This document shows positions 24,067 to 32,722 of a stretch of DNA of 61,709 nucleotides, one piece after another (the stretch's first letter is position 1; every line of letters starts with the position of its first letter). The notes under the pieces are model-generated. The model had not been told where the DNA came from and did not search any database. It saw nothing but the letters and a program-made list of their open reading frames with translations. The stretch is from an uncultured Geobacter sp. (lineage in GTDB: Bacteria > Desulfobacterota > Desulfuromonadia > Geobacterales > Geobacteraceae). The stretch is taken from positions 1 through 61,709 of the forward strand of contig CALABV010000231.1 in assembly GCA_937886325.1 (NCBI GenBank). The letters run 5' to 3'. The translations under genes were made by a program, and so were the position numbers.

Positions 24067-24447
24067 ATGAGAATCTGCTTTCCCATTGAAAACGACAAAG
24101 GCCTGGACAGCACTGTTTCCGATCATTTCGGTTCGACTCCCCTGTTCCTGGTCACGGACACCGAGAGCGGCGAGACAACGGTTATTTCGAACTCCGATCA
24201 GCACCACGCCCACGGCGCCTGCAACCCTCTCCAGGCCCTTCAGGGCAGCCGCATCGAGGGTATCGCCGTACGGAACATCGGCGCCGGCGCAATCGGTCAC
24301 CTCAACCGTTGCGGTCTTCGCGTCTACCAGGCAACCGGCGGCACCGTACGGGAGAATGTAGACAAGCTTGCGACGAACTCACTCCCCGAATACTCTCCTT
24401 CCGCTAGTTGCACCGGCCATGGACACGGCGGTGGCTGCTGCCATTGA
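24067..24447 (+). CDS. NifX-like FeMo-cofactor-type protein with His/Cys tail
   Basis: 126 residues. Nitro_FeMo-Co fold: MRICFPIENDKGLDSTVSDH, FGSTPLFLVTDTES, CNPLQALQGSRIEGIAVRNIG. The tail SCTGHGHGGGCCH offers several metal ligands. Closest in layout to the NifX at 2981-3403, which also has CNP and a metal-rich tail. ATG at 24067 has AAGGAGGC upstream. A longer open frame from 22897 covers the preceding membrane gene in a different frame and is not a fusion. Regulated through the palindrome at 24025. Confidence 0.9.
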   Translation: MRICFPIENDKGLDSTVSDHFGSTPLFLVTDTESGETTVISNSDQHHAHGACNPLQALQGSRIEGIAVRNIGAGAIGHLNRCGLRVYQATGGTVRENVDKLATNSLPEYSPSASCTGHGHGGGCCH

Positions 24448-24523
24448 CGGCACACCTGCATGATGCTGCCTTTGCAGCCGAAAGGGAGAACGTCAGTCAA
24501 GCCGAACGGGAAGGATAGCGCCC

Positions 24524-24832
24524 ATGTCGCCACGATGCAAAAAGCCGCGGCGCTGCAGTTGCCCGTTCCACGGTGAAGGGGAGCGGGTGTACAAGCCCGC
24601 CGGGACCCCGATGCACTGCCTGGAACGGACACGCCTGAACCATGATGAGATTGAAGCAATGTACCTCTGCGATTCAGAGGGCCTGACGCAGGAAGAGGCC
24701 GGAACGCGCATGGGGGTTTCGCGGGGTACCGTGCAGCGGTTGCTCGCCGCTGCGCGAAAGAAGATCGTTGCTGCGCTTGTCACGGGCTCGGCCGTGTCGA
24801 TCGAAATGGGGGGAATGGACGAGGAGCACTGA
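24524..24832 (+). CDS. DUF134 family HTH regulator
   Basis: 102 residues. N-terminal Cys-containing part MSPRCKKPRRCSCPF, then a sigma-70 region 4-like HTH (EAMYLCDSEGLTQEEAGTRM, GVSRGTVQRLLAAARKKI). DUF134 (COG1342) proteins are predicted DNA-binding and usually neighbour NifX-like genes. The cysteines (CKKPRRCSC) could sense a metal or cluster. It likely binds the palindrome at 24025, in an autoregulatory unit with the NifX gene. That is inference. Confidence 0.88.
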   Translation: MSPRCKKPRRCSCPFHGEGERVYKPAGTPMHCLERTRLNHDEIEAMYLCDSEGLTQEEAGTRMGVSRGTVQRLLAAARKKIVAALVTGSAVSIEMGGMDEEH

Positions 24833-24876
24833 AATCTTCGTCGTTCCGCACCTTTTCCGGGCATGTATGCGCCCGC

Positions 24877-24899
24877 CGTTATTGTCTGAACATATAACG
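24877..24899. promoter_or_regulatory. ModE-like dyad upstream of the molybdenum operon
   Basis: CGTTAT (24877-24882) and ATAACG (24894-24899) in an extended dyad CGTTATTGT / ACATATAACG. This recalls ModE half-sites (CGTTATAT/ATATAACG). It lies 42 bp before the DUF364 start. No modE gene is visible. Confidence 0.45.
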
Positions 24900-24940
24900 C
24901 CGTACCAAACAACGCACGCCTGAAGAAAGGAAATGTGAAG

Positions 24941-25687
24941 ATGGAAATCCTGGAAAAAGCACGACTTGAGCTGGAACGGATTGTCGCCGAACGCGGCCTC
25001 GACCGCGACGAACGCATAACGGTACGGGCGCTGACACCGGATGAGGCCATCGGCGCCACGGCGGACGAAAACTTCGTAATAAAGAAGGGAAAGGAACGCG
25101 TCATCGAAGCTGTGTACCGGGATGCCCACGGGCAGGCCTTTACCGACGCCCCGGGCAACTGGGAGGGGACACTTGGCGAACTTTTGTCCCTGGATCTGGG
25201 AAATACCGGATACCGCGCCGTGTTCACGGCCGGCCTGAATGCCGTGACGCGCTCTCTTGAACTGGCCTCCGGCACGGTGCACTGCAAGGACGAGGAACCG
25301 ACGAAATGCGGCGCGGAGATGCCGGACGCGATCCATGCGCTTTTTGGTACCAAGCGCATCGGAATGATCGGACTGCAACCGGCCATCCTGAAAGAGATGG
25401 TGGACGCCTACGGCAAGGTGGGCATGCGCGTGGCAGACCTGAATCCGGACAATATCGGCCAGGTCCGGGAAGAACTTGTGGTGATGGACGGGGAGACGCA
25501 ACTCGATGAACTTGTACAATGGTGCGACGTGGGCCTCGCCACCGGTTCCAGCATTGTGAACGGCACCATCAACGACATACTGGAGCGGTTCGAAGCCGCG
25601 GGCAAACCGGTGGTATTCTTCGGCAACACCATCTCCGGGGTGGCGGCGCTCCTCAATCTTAAGCGGGTCTGTCCGTTCGCACGGTAA
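24941..25687 (+). CDS. DUF364/DUF4213 putative heavy-metal chelation protein
   Basis: 248 residues. The N-terminal DUF4213-like part (KARLELERIVAERGLDRDER) precedes a Rossmann-like DUF364 domain (IGMIGLQPAILKEMVDAYGK, DVGLATGSSIVNGTINDIL, PVVFFGNTISGVAALL). The domain is described as a heavy-metal chelation fold; members cluster with molybdenum and cobalamin genes. Cysteines at KCGAEM and KRVCPF are candidate ligands. The ATG at 24941 is favoured by AAGGAA spacing; a GTG 6 bp upstream is too close. First gene of the Mo-linked operon. Confidence 0.82.
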   Translation: MEILEKARLELERIVAERGLDRDERITVRALTPDEAIGATADENFVIKKGKERVIEAVYRDAHGQAFTDAPGNWEGTLGELLSLDLGNTGYRAVFTAGLNAVTRSLELASGTVHCKDEEPTKCGAEMPDAIHALFGTKRIGMIGLQPAILKEMVDAYGKVGMRVADLNPDNIGQVREELVVMDGETQLDELVQWCDVGLATGSSIVNGTINDILERFEAAGKPVVFFGNTISGVAALLNLKRVCPFAR

Positions 25688-25743
25688 GAACAGTGAATGA
25701 AGGAACTCCGTGCCGCGGGCGGCATCCATAAGGATTGGAAACC

Positions 25744-26739
25744 ATGATAAAAAAAGTCAAAATTGAAGAAGCCGTCGGAATGGTTCTCGGACATGATGTA
25801 GTTCGGGTCGTTCCGGGGGGACCAAAACTGATACCGTTTGAGCGTGGGCATATCGTGAGGGAAGAAGACATACCCCATTTCCTCGATATCGGCAAGGAAC
25901 ATATCTATGTCGTGGAGACCGAGGAAAATGATGTACACGAAAATGAAGCTGCGCTCAGAATCGCTCAGGCGGTGACAGGAGAAGGGTTCGACTTCGAAAC
26001 TCCCTCAAATGGGGCCGTACGCATCAAGCCCCGCTACCTGGGCCTTCTTCTGGTGAACGTTCCGCTCCTCAACGAGGTCAATGCCATTGGCGGCTTTGCC
26101 ATCGGCACGCGGTACAGCTTCACGGTCGGCAAGCCGGAGAATCCGGCGGCGGTCGCTAAGACGATGCCGCTGTATCTCCCTGAATCAAAACTGGCCGAAC
26201 TGGAGACCATGTGCCGTTCACGCGGCCGGGTACTGGAGTTGAAGCCTTTCGTACTCAAGAGGGTCGGCGTGGTCATTACCGGAAACGAGGTCTTCAAGGG
26301 AAGGATCAAGGACAGGTTCGCCGAAACCATTGCCCGAAAGGTCGAGCCGTTCGGCGCTTCCATCTCGCACACGACCAAGGTTCCCGACGACGCGGCCGCG
26401 ATTGCCGGAGCGATACGGGAGATGCGCGAAGCGGAGTGCGAGGTGATCTTCGCATGCAGCGGCATGTCCGTTGACCCCGACGACGTCACCATGGACGGAA
26501 TCCGGGAATCCGGTGCGGAGGTGGTTATCGAGGGCGTGCCGATGATGCCGGGCGCCATATTGGGCCTGGGGATGCTGAAAGGCATTCCCGTGGTCGGCAC
26601 GCCGGCCGGCGCGCTCCGCGTCGCCCCCACCGCCCTGGACGGTCTGCTGCCCATGATTTTCGCCGGCGTACGACCGACTGCCACTGATATCATTACCCTG
26701 GGCCACGGAGGGCTGTGCCTCGACAAATACGCTTTCTGA
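25744..26739 (+). CDS. molybdopterin-binding (MoCF-domain) protein
   Basis: 331 residues. The C-terminal half is a MoaB/MogA/MoeA-type MoCF domain: VGVVITGNEVFKGRIKDRF, FACSGMSVDPDDVTMDGIRE, GAILGLGMLKGIPVVGTPAG. The N-terminal part (KKVKIEEAVGMVLGHDVVRV) has the MoeA start-like AVGxxLxHD pattern. It likely binds molybdopterin during Mo or W insertion, or acts as a cofactor sensor. The canonical MoeA domain III/IV layout is not complete, so it is not called moeA. It follows DUF364 by 56 bp. Confidence 0.85.
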   Translation: MIKKVKIEEAVGMVLGHDVVRVVPGGPKLIPFERGHIVREEDIPHFLDIGKEHIYVVETEENDVHENEAALRIAQAVTGEGFDFETPSNGAVRIKPRYLGLLLVNVPLLNEVNAIGGFAIGTRYSFTVGKPENPAAVAKTMPLYLPESKLAELETMCRSRGRVLELKPFVLKRVGVVITGNEVFKGRIKDRFAETIARKVEPFGASISHTTKVPDDAAAIAGAIREMREAECEVIFACSGMSVDPDDVTMDGIRESGAEVVIEGVPMMPGAILGLGMLKGIPVVGTPAGALRVAPTALDGLLPMIFAGVRPTATDIITLGHGGLCLDKYAF

Positions 26740-26862
26740 CGCGGTATTTCGCCGCGCAACCGCCATCTTGCAGACACCGTCGCAATTGCCGTGAACGTCC
26801 CCGAGTCGCACTACTGAACCTTCCCGTAACGGGCCCAGACCATCCTAGAGGGAGACCGAATA

Positions 26863-27654
26863 ATGAGAAACAAAAGGATTCACCACATCGCATTTCTTCT
26901 GATACCGGCGTTGCTGCTCTGCGCCTTCTTCCCCGCGCCGAGTCGCGCCGCGGACAAGGCCGTTCTAACGGTTCTGGCGGGAGCGGGACTGAAGGATGCA
27001 TTAAACGAGCTGAAAGAGATGTACGAGAGAAAGACGGGAACAGGGGTACGGTACAGCTTCGCGGCGGCCGGTATTCTGCGGAAGCAGATCGAAGAGGGTG
27101 TACCCGCCGACCTCTTCTTCACTCCGGGAAAGAAGGAGATGGACGATCTGCAGCGTCAGGCGCTGATCATTCCTGAAACCAGAACGGACATCCTTGGCAA
27201 CGAGATAGTCCTGATTGCGGCAAAAGAAAAGAAAAACGTGATCACGTCGTTCGCGGATCTCGTCGACAAGGTCCAATCCATCAGTATCGGCCTGCCGGAG
27301 ACGGTGCCTGCCGGGAAGTACGCGCGGGAGACGCTGAAAAGTCTCGGGCTGTGGGACAAGATCGAGAAACGGATACTGTACGCCAAGGATGTGCGCACCG
27401 TACTTGCCTACGTGGATTCGGGAAACGTGGACGCGGGACTCGTATACCGTTCGGATACGGCGGCAATGAAAAGCGGCGTCCTCGCTGCCGTCGCGCCCAA
27501 GGGCTCCCATTCCCCCATCCATTTCAGCCTGGCCATGCTGAAGTCAAGCAAACATCAGCAGGAAACCAGAAAGTTCATTGAATTCCTGAAGACGCCGGAA
27601 GCGTCGGCTGTTTTCGCGAAATACCGGTTTACCCCCCTTTTCGGAAAACAGTAA
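26863..27654 (+). CDS. ModA-like molybdate/tungstate-binding protein
   Basis: 263 residues. A signal peptide ends SRAADKAVL. Then the ModA pattern: LTVLAGAGLKDALNELKEMY, VRYSFAAAGILRKQIEEGVPADLFF, and FIEFLKTPEASAVFAKYRF at the end. It binds molybdate or tungstate in the periplasm for an ABC importer. Its partner permease would normally be ModB, but the next genes are TauC/SsuBA-type. The stop TAATG overlaps the permease start. RBS AGAGGGAGACC. Confidence 0.92.
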   Translation: MRNKRIHHIAFLLIPALLLCAFFPAPSRAADKAVLTVLAGAGLKDALNELKEMYERKTGTGVRYSFAAAGILRKQIEEGVPADLFFTPGKKEMDDLQRQALIIPETRTDILGNEIVLIAAKEKKNVITSFADLVDKVQSISIGLPETVPAGKYARETLKSLGLWDKIEKRILYAKDVRTVLAYVDSGNVDAGLVYRSDTAAMKSGVLAAVAPKGSHSPIHFSLAMLKSSKHQQETRKFIEFLKTPEASAVFAKYRFTPLFGKQ

Positions 27655-28478
27655 TGCCCGTCTCCACCCACCGTCTCCGGGTGATTCTACGCTCTTTTGC
27701 CTTCACGGCCGGAACGATCCTCATCGGCGCTTTGCTCTGGCAGGCCATCGCGTCTGTCGTCTCAGCAGTGCGTGGGGTTGATTTCCCGACGCCCGTCGCT
27801 ACCTTGCGCCATCTCGGCAGCCTCCTTTCGGGAGAGGATCTCGTTGACCAGAGCCTCTACCGCCACATCGGAGACAGCCTGAGGCGGTGGGTCAACGGCT
27901 TTTCACTGGCCGCCGCATCCGGACTCACCTTCGGTCTGACCGCGGGGCGCGAGGGCGTGTTCCGGCGTCTCACCCTCCCCCTCGTCCACTGCCTGCAACT
28001 GGTCCCAGGTCTGGCGTGGATTCCCGTTGCCCTGCTCCTGTTCGGCATCAGCGAAAAGACGACGGTGTTCATGATCGCCGTCGCCGCCTTTCCACCCGTC
28101 GCAATCAATGTCCTGGCCGGGGTGAATGAGGTGGACGCGACCTATCTGCGTGCCGCGCGCATGCTGGGAGCGCGGGGGATCACCCTGGTCTTCCGCGTGC
28201 TCCTGCCCGGTGCCCTGCCCCACATCCTGAGCGGGTTACGGGTGGGACTCGGCAACGGCTGGCGGGTGCTGCTGGCCGCGGAGATGGTGGTCGGCACCGG
28301 CACCGGGCTCGGCTATTCCATCATCCAGTCGCGCTGGACCTTGGACTACACCTCGGCCTTTGCCTGCCTGTTGGTCATCATGCTTATCGGGCTTGGATTT
28401 GAGCGTATCGTGATCGCCACACTGGAACGCTGGACGGTGGAACGGTGGCGGCTCACGGATTCCGGAGGCGCTCTGTGA
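27654..28478 (+). CDS. ABC permease, SsuC/TauC type
   Basis: 274 residues, six membrane helices. The BPD motif is EVDATYLRAARMLGARGITL followed by RVLLPGALPHILSGLRVGLG, as in the SsuC/TauC nitrate-sulfonate-taurine family. Overlaps the ModA-like stop (TAATG), so the two are coupled. The substrate of this permease could be molybdate (via the ModA-like protein), a sulfonate-like compound (via 29255), or both. Confidence 0.92.
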   Translation: MPVSTHRLRVILRSFAFTAGTILIGALLWQAIASVVSAVRGVDFPTPVATLRHLGSLLSGEDLVDQSLYRHIGDSLRRWVNGFSLAAASGLTFGLTAGREGVFRRLTLPLVHCLQLVPGLAWIPVALLLFGISEKTTVFMIAVAAFPPVAINVLAGVNEVDATYLRAARMLGARGITLVFRVLLPGALPHILSGLRVGLGNGWRVLLAAEMVVGTGTGLGYSIIQSRWTLDYTSAFACLLVIMLIGLGFERIVIATLERWTVERWRLTDSGGAL

Positions 28479-29245
28479 TCATCATGGAGAACCTTTCACT
28501 GCGCTACCCGAACGCCAACGGCAGCGGCCCGCCTGTGCTCGACAATGTCAGCCTCGAAATCGGGCAAGGGGAATTCGTCTGCCTGCTCGGGCCGAGCGGC
28601 TGCGGGAAAACCAGCCTCCTGAACCTGATTGCCGGTTTTCTGAGACCCACATCCGGGCGGGTCCTCTTTCGCGGTTCTCCGGTTACTGAGCCGTCACCTG
28701 AGCGGTCCGTGGTGTTCCAGGATCCCACCCTGTTCCCCTGGCTCACGGTACGCGGCAACGTCGAGTTCGGTCTGCGATGCATGAAGCTGTCCAGGGAAGA
28801 ACGGCGGCTGATAAGCGGCGAGTGCATCGCCATGGTAGGTCTTGCCGGATACGAGGACGCCTACCGGCATGAGCTCTCCGGCGGTATGCGGCAGCGCGCC
28901 GCGCTGGCCCGCGTCCTGGCGCTGGACCCGCCCGCGCTCCTCATGGACGAACCCTTCAGCGCCCTCGACGCCAACTCGCGCGAGCGGCTGCAGGACGAAC
29001 TGCTGCGTCTGTGGCGGGCAAAACGGCGCACCATCATCTTCGTCACCCACAGCGTTGAGGAGGCCGCCTTGCTTGCCGACAGGGTAATTATCATCGGGAC
29101 TCCTCCCGGCAGCGTAAAACGTGAGGTCCCCATCGATCTTCCGCGGCCCCGCCCGCGCACCTCATCCGACCTGAAAGAAACCATGCGCGGCCTGCGCGCC
29201 GTCCTCGACGACATGCCGTGCTGCCTGCCGCCACAACGAAAATAG
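28475..29245 (+). CDS. ABC ATPase, SsuB/TauB type
   Basis: 256 residues from the GTG at 28475 (GGAGG 6 bp upstream), overlapping the permease stop by GTGA. Walker A LLGPSGCGKTSLLNLI, Q-loop VVFQDPTLFPWLTV, signature HELSGGMRQRAALARVL, Walker B LLMDEPFSALD, H-loop FVTHSVEEA. It energises the permease at 27654. The C-terminus PCCLPPQRK holds a Cys pair of no known role. Confidence 0.94.
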   Translation: MIIMENLSLRYPNANGSGPPVLDNVSLEIGQGEFVCLLGPSGCGKTSLLNLIAGFLRPTSGRVLFRGSPVTEPSPERSVVFQDPTLFPWLTVRGNVEFGLRCMKLSREERRLISGECIAMVGLAGYEDAYRHELSGGMRQRAALARVLALDPPALLMDEPFSALDANSRERLQDELLRLWRAKRRTIIFVTHSVEEAALLADRVIIIGTPPGSVKREVPIDLPRPRPRTSSDLKETMRGLRAVLDDMPCCLPPQRK

Positions 29246-29254
29246 GAGTAGAAG

Positions 29255-30217
29255 ATGAAACGCTTGGTCATGCTTCTCACGGTTATCACACTGACCGCGG
29301 CGCTGGCGCCGCTTGCCGTTCCCGGGGATTCCCGCGCCGGGGCGCCGATCCGCTTCGTCTACCAGGACCGGGTCGGCAGCGCGCTCTGTATCGTGGCCGT
29401 GGAAAAAGGATTTTTCCGGCAACAGGGTCTCGCGATCACTCCATCCCGTTTCACCAGCGGCCCCGCCTGCGCCGAGGCACTGTATTCGGGTTCGGCCGAC
29501 ATCGCGGAGATGGGCGACACCACGTCCGTGATCGCTGTCTCACAGGGCGACCGGTTCCGGATTATAGCCAGCCACGGCGGCGGAGAACACCGCCACCGCA
29601 TCGTTGTCCGCAAGGATTCACCCATCAGGAAGCCCGCCGACCTGATGGGGAGGAAGCTGGCCGTCAAGAAAGGGACATCGACCTACGGCGGGCTCCTGGC
29701 CTGGTGCGCCAAAAACGGCATCGACATCAAGAAGGCGCAGGTAATCGATCTCGACCCGGCCAACATGCCCGAGGCGCTGACGGCGGGTTCCATCGACGCC
29801 TTCGTGGCCAGCGAGCCGACCCCCTCCCTGGCCGAGGCAAAAGGGGCTCGGGTGCTGGGTACTCTGGGCGGACTGGGCAACAGCTATCCGCTCATGATCC
29901 TCGCCAGAAAGGAGCTTCTGGCCGAGCGGCCCGATGATGTACGGAAATTCCTCGCCGCCCTGAAACAGGCGGAAACTTTCGTGCGGAAACACCCCAGCGA
30001 GGCCGCGGACCTGATTGGCCGGATTGGCGGCCTTTCGGGCCGGGACGCTGAAACCTCCATGAAGCTGCACGACTTCCGCCTGAATCTCGACCGGAACACG
30101 GTGAGCAGCCTGGAGGAGATCGCAGGGTTCCTGCATGAGCAGGGAAAGATCAAGACCATCCCTGATTTCTCCCGCATGACCGACGGGTCGTTTCTTAAGT
30201 TCTCGCGCTCAAGGTGA
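29255..30217 (+). CDS. ABC substrate-binding protein, SsuA/NMT1 type
   Basis: 320 residues. A signal peptide ends GDSRAGAP. Then the NMT1/SsuA pattern: RFVYQDRVGSALCIVAVEKG, FFRQQGLAITPSRFTSGPAC, ADLMGRKLAVKKGTSTYGGL and MPEALTAGSIDAFVASEPTP. It would bind a small anion or organic ligand in the periplasm. It is the second binding protein in one operon with a single permease/ATPase pair, which is unusual. RBS is AGGAGTAGAAG. Confidence 0.9.
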   Translation: MKRLVMLLTVITLTAALAPLAVPGDSRAGAPIRFVYQDRVGSALCIVAVEKGFFRQQGLAITPSRFTSGPACAEALYSGSADIAEMGDTTSVIAVSQGDRFRIIASHGGGEHRHRIVVRKDSPIRKPADLMGRKLAVKKGTSTYGGLLAWCAKNGIDIKKAQVIDLDPANMPEALTAGSIDAFVASEPTPSLAEAKGARVLGTLGGLGNSYPLMILARKELLAERPDDVRKFLAALKQAETFVRKHPSEAADLIGRIGGLSGRDAETSMKLHDFRLNLDRNTVSSLEEIAGFLHEQGKIKTIPDFSRMTDGSFLKFSRSR

Positions 30218-30286
30218 CAAAAACAGGCATTGCGGTTTCCCCCGCACCGGTGATAGTGTTACGCAAAAACATCCCATGGAGGACAC

Positions 30287-30682
30287 ATGATCACCGCATA
30301 CGCAACAGAAAAGCCGTTCGACCATCTGGAACTCTACCGCTCGTTCCTGGAGCGCGAAACCGATGCGACGGGCACGGTGGTGCTGCATCACGGCAGGGTA
30401 AAACGACCGGGGAAGCAGGTTCCGGACTTTTCCACCGTTGAGTTGAAGCCGCTCACCGCTGATGTCGACGAGCGTCTGGCTATCATAGCCCGACAGGCTG
30501 AGGAGAAGTTCAAACTGAACCAGGTTCTCACAGTCCACCGTCTGGGCATCATCGGCGCCTGCGATTCGGTCCTGCTGGCCATCGTTTCCGGCAAGACCCG
30601 CGACCGCTGTTTCCAGGCCTGCGCCTGGATCGTGGACGAGGTCAAGAAGGAAGAATTCATCCAGCTCATCGAGCACCCGTAA
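30287..30682 (+). CDS. moaE: MoaE, molybdopterin synthase catalytic subunit
   Basis: 131 residues. Family motifs: GTVVLHHGRVKRPGKQVPDF near the N-terminus, VLTVHRLGIIGACDSVLLAI, SGKTRDRCFQACAWIVDEVK and KEEFIQLIE at the end. The last Lys-containing segment is where MoaE binds the precursor Z-derived sulfur transfer. It converts cPMP to molybdopterin together with MoaD, which is not visible here. It closes the Mo-linked operon and is followed by a terminator. The N-terminus lacks some of the usual MoaE residues, so a MoaE-like paralogue cannot be excluded. Confidence 0.82.
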   Translation: MITAYATEKPFDHLELYRSFLERETDATGTVVLHHGRVKRPGKQVPDFSTVELKPLTADVDERLAIIARQAEEKFKLNQVLTVHRLGIIGACDSVLLAIVSGKTRDRCFQACAWIVDEVKKEEFIQLIEHP

Positions 30683-30796
30683 ATCTTCCCTATACGGCGC
30701 AAACTCCGCCGGACCATCAGGTCCGCCTGAGAGCGATGTACCATCCGGCTTTGAAGTCATAAAGCCGCGACTGTCAATTATCTGATTATTTCTACG

Positions 30797-30835
30797 AAAG
30801 GCCCGCTACGGAACCAATCCGTACCGGGCCTTTTT
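30797..30835 (+). terminator. intrinsic terminator after moaE
   Basis: Arms AAAGGCCCGCTACGGA and TCCGTACCGGGCCTTT with a 4-nt loop, followed by TTT. One mismatch in the stem. Confidence 0.88.
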
Positions 30836-30858
30836 GTATTCCGCGGCAATTTCAGGGA

Positions 30859-30887
30859 TTGACATTCATTGATTTTATATATATATG
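30859..30887 (+). promoter_or_regulatory. promoter of the second CoA-disulfide reductase
   Basis: TTGACA (30859-30864), 17-bp spacer TTCATTGATTTTATATA, TATATG. Downstream ATGTTTTCATATG is dyad-like. Same layout as the promoter at 16080-16109. Confidence 0.6.
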
Positions 30888-30958
30888 TTTTCATATGTTT
30901 GTAGCTTAGCCATGTTTCTATGCACCTGATATCCAGCAAACAGAGGAGGACTCCAATC

Positions 30959-32650
30959 ATGAACAAGAAAATCGTCGTTATCGGCGGCTCCGCCGCAGGA
31001 CCCAAGGCCGCGGCCAGGGCCAAGCGCCTGGACCCGAACGCGGAGGTCACCATCATCCAGAGAGCGTCGGAGATGTCCATGGCTTCATGCGGCTACCCGT
31101 ACTTTGTCGCCGGGGTTTTCAACAACCGCAACGCCCTGCTCAGCACCCCCTACGGCGAGGTGCGCGACCCCCACTTCTTCGTGAACACCAAAGGAATTAC
31201 GGCCCGCACCGAAACCGAGGTGACCTCCATCGACCGCGATCGCAGGGTTGTCCACTGCCGCGATCTGAAGAGCGGGGCAGTGGATGAGATCCCGTACGAC
31301 AAGCTGATTATCGCGACCGGCGCCCGGGCCCGCAAACCGCCGGTTCCCGGTATCGATCTGGACGGGGTGACAACCCTCCAGTCCATGCGCGACGCCGATT
31401 TCCTGCGCCGCATCCGCGACGAGGGGACCATCAAAAAAGCAGTGGTAATCGGCGGGGGTCTCATCGGCATCGAAACCTGCGAGGCGCTCCAGCTGTCCGG
31501 CATCGACATTACCGTTATCGAGATGCTGCCGCAGATCCTGGTATTCCTGGACTGGGAGTTGGCAGAGGTGCTGGAGAATCACGTGCGGAGCAAGGCGGCC
31601 AATGTCATCACCGACGTCAAACTGGCCGGGTTCATCGGAGAGAACGGCAAGCTGACCGCGGTCAGGCTGGAGAACGGCACCGAACTCCCCTGCGAACTGG
31701 CGGTGCTGGCCATCGGCGTTATCCCCAACACCGATCTGGCCCGGGCGGCCGGGCTGGAGATCGGGGAAACCGGCGGAATCCTGGTGGATGAGTACATGCA
31801 GACATCCAACCCGGATATCTACGCGGTTGGCGATTGCGTGGAACTGGTGCACCGCATCACCGGAAAGAAGACCCGCGCCCCATTCGGCGATCTGGCCAAC
31901 CTGGAAGGGAGGGTCGCCGGTGAAAACGCCGTGCTCGGCAACAGTGTGACCTTCCCCGGCACCATCCACACCGGCATCTGCAAGGTCTTCGACTTCAGCG
32001 CCGGCTCCACCGGCCTGTCCGAAAGCCGGGCCCGACAGGAGGGGTATAACGTGGTTACGGTGATCAACGCCAGCCTGGACAAACCCGAATTCATGGGCGC
32101 CAAGCTGCTCGTCTCAAAGATGGTGGTCGACGCGGATACCGGAAGAATCCTGGGCGTCCAGTGCGTCGGTCCCGGGGATGTGGGCAAGCAGATCGCCACG
32201 GCGGCCATGGCCGTCCTCGGCAAACTGACGGTCGCGGACGTGGTCAACGCCGACCTTCCCTATGCGCCGCCCTTTTCCCTGGCCATCGACCATTTCATCG
32301 CCACCGCCCACATCATGGAGAACAAGCTCAAGGGTCGACTGAAGGGCATCGGACCGGTCGAACTGAAGGAAAAGCTGGACCGGGGCGAGAAGCCGTTTCT
32401 CTTAGATGTACGCACTCCCGGCGAGTTCGACGCCATGCGCATCGGCATCGGAGAAACTCTCATTCCCATCGGCGACCTGCGGCGCCGGCTGAACGATCTG
32501 CCCACGGACAAAAACCGTGAGATCGTCTGCTATTGCAAGATTTCACTGCGGGGATACGAGGCAGCCATCATCCTGGAGGCGGCTGGCTGGAAAAACGTGA
32601 AGGTGCTTGAAGGCGGGGTCATGGCCTGGCCGTACCGGCGGGAGAAATAA
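30959..32650 (+). CDS. CoA-disulfide reductase-like protein with C-terminal rhodanese domain
   Basis: 563 residues from the ATG at 30959 (AGAGGAGGACTCC upstream). FAD/NAD reductase at 1-450 with GGSAAGPKAAARAKRLDP and active Cys in SMASCGYPYF. The rhodanese at about 470-560 has LLDVRTPGEFDAMR and active-site VCYCKISLRGY. The family reduces CoA-disulfide, CoA-persulfide or polysulfide (Npsr type). It lacks the TusA and DsrE modules of its 822-residue paralogue (13536-16004), so the two may handle different sulfur donors. Flanked by terminators, thus monocistronic. Confidence 0.93.
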   Translation: MNKKIVVIGGSAAGPKAAARAKRLDPNAEVTIIQRASEMSMASCGYPYFVAGVFNNRNALLSTPYGEVRDPHFFVNTKGITARTETEVTSIDRDRRVVHCRDLKSGAVDEIPYDKLIIATGARARKPPVPGIDLDGVTTLQSMRDADFLRRIRDEGTIKKAVVIGGGLIGIETCEALQLSGIDITVIEMLPQILVFLDWELAEVLENHVRSKAANVITDVKLAGFIGENGKLTAVRLENGTELPCELAVLAIGVIPNTDLARAAGLEIGETGGILVDEYMQTSNPDIYAVGDCVELVHRITGKKTRAPFGDLANLEGRVAGENAVLGNSVTFPGTIHTGICKVFDFSAGSTGLSESRARQEGYNVVTVINASLDKPEFMGAKLLVSKMVVDADTGRILGVQCVGPGDVGKQIATAAMAVLGKLTVADVVNADLPYAPPFSLAIDHFIATAHIMENKLKGRLKGIGPVELKEKLDRGEKPFLLDVRTPGEFDAMRIGIGETLIPIGDLRRRLNDLPTDKNREIVCYCKISLRGYEAAIILEAAGWKNVKVLEGGVMAWPYRREK

Positions 32651-32685
32651 CGCTCAGACCTTTGTGCGTCGTCGCACGTTGAAAA

Positions 32686-32722
32686 AAAGCCCCTGACCGG
32701 CTATATCCCGGCCAGGGGCTTT
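32686..32722. terminator. bidirectional terminator
   Basis: Arms AAAGCCCCTGACCGG and CCGGCCAGGGGCTTT (one mismatch). An A-run lies on the left and a short T-run on the right, so it can end both the reductase gene and the minus-strand gene at 32811. Confidence 0.8.

Noticed and set aside
22897..24447. Apparent fusion of an N-terminal region to the NifX protein at 24067
   Set aside because: The upstream part is an out-of-frame shadow of the HPP-like gene. The NifX ATG has its own promoter, operator and ribosome site.
26740..26862. Molybdenum-cofactor riboswitch before modA
   Set aside because: The 123-bp leader lacks the stems expected of the Moco motif. Only the ModE-like dyad upstream of the operon was retained.
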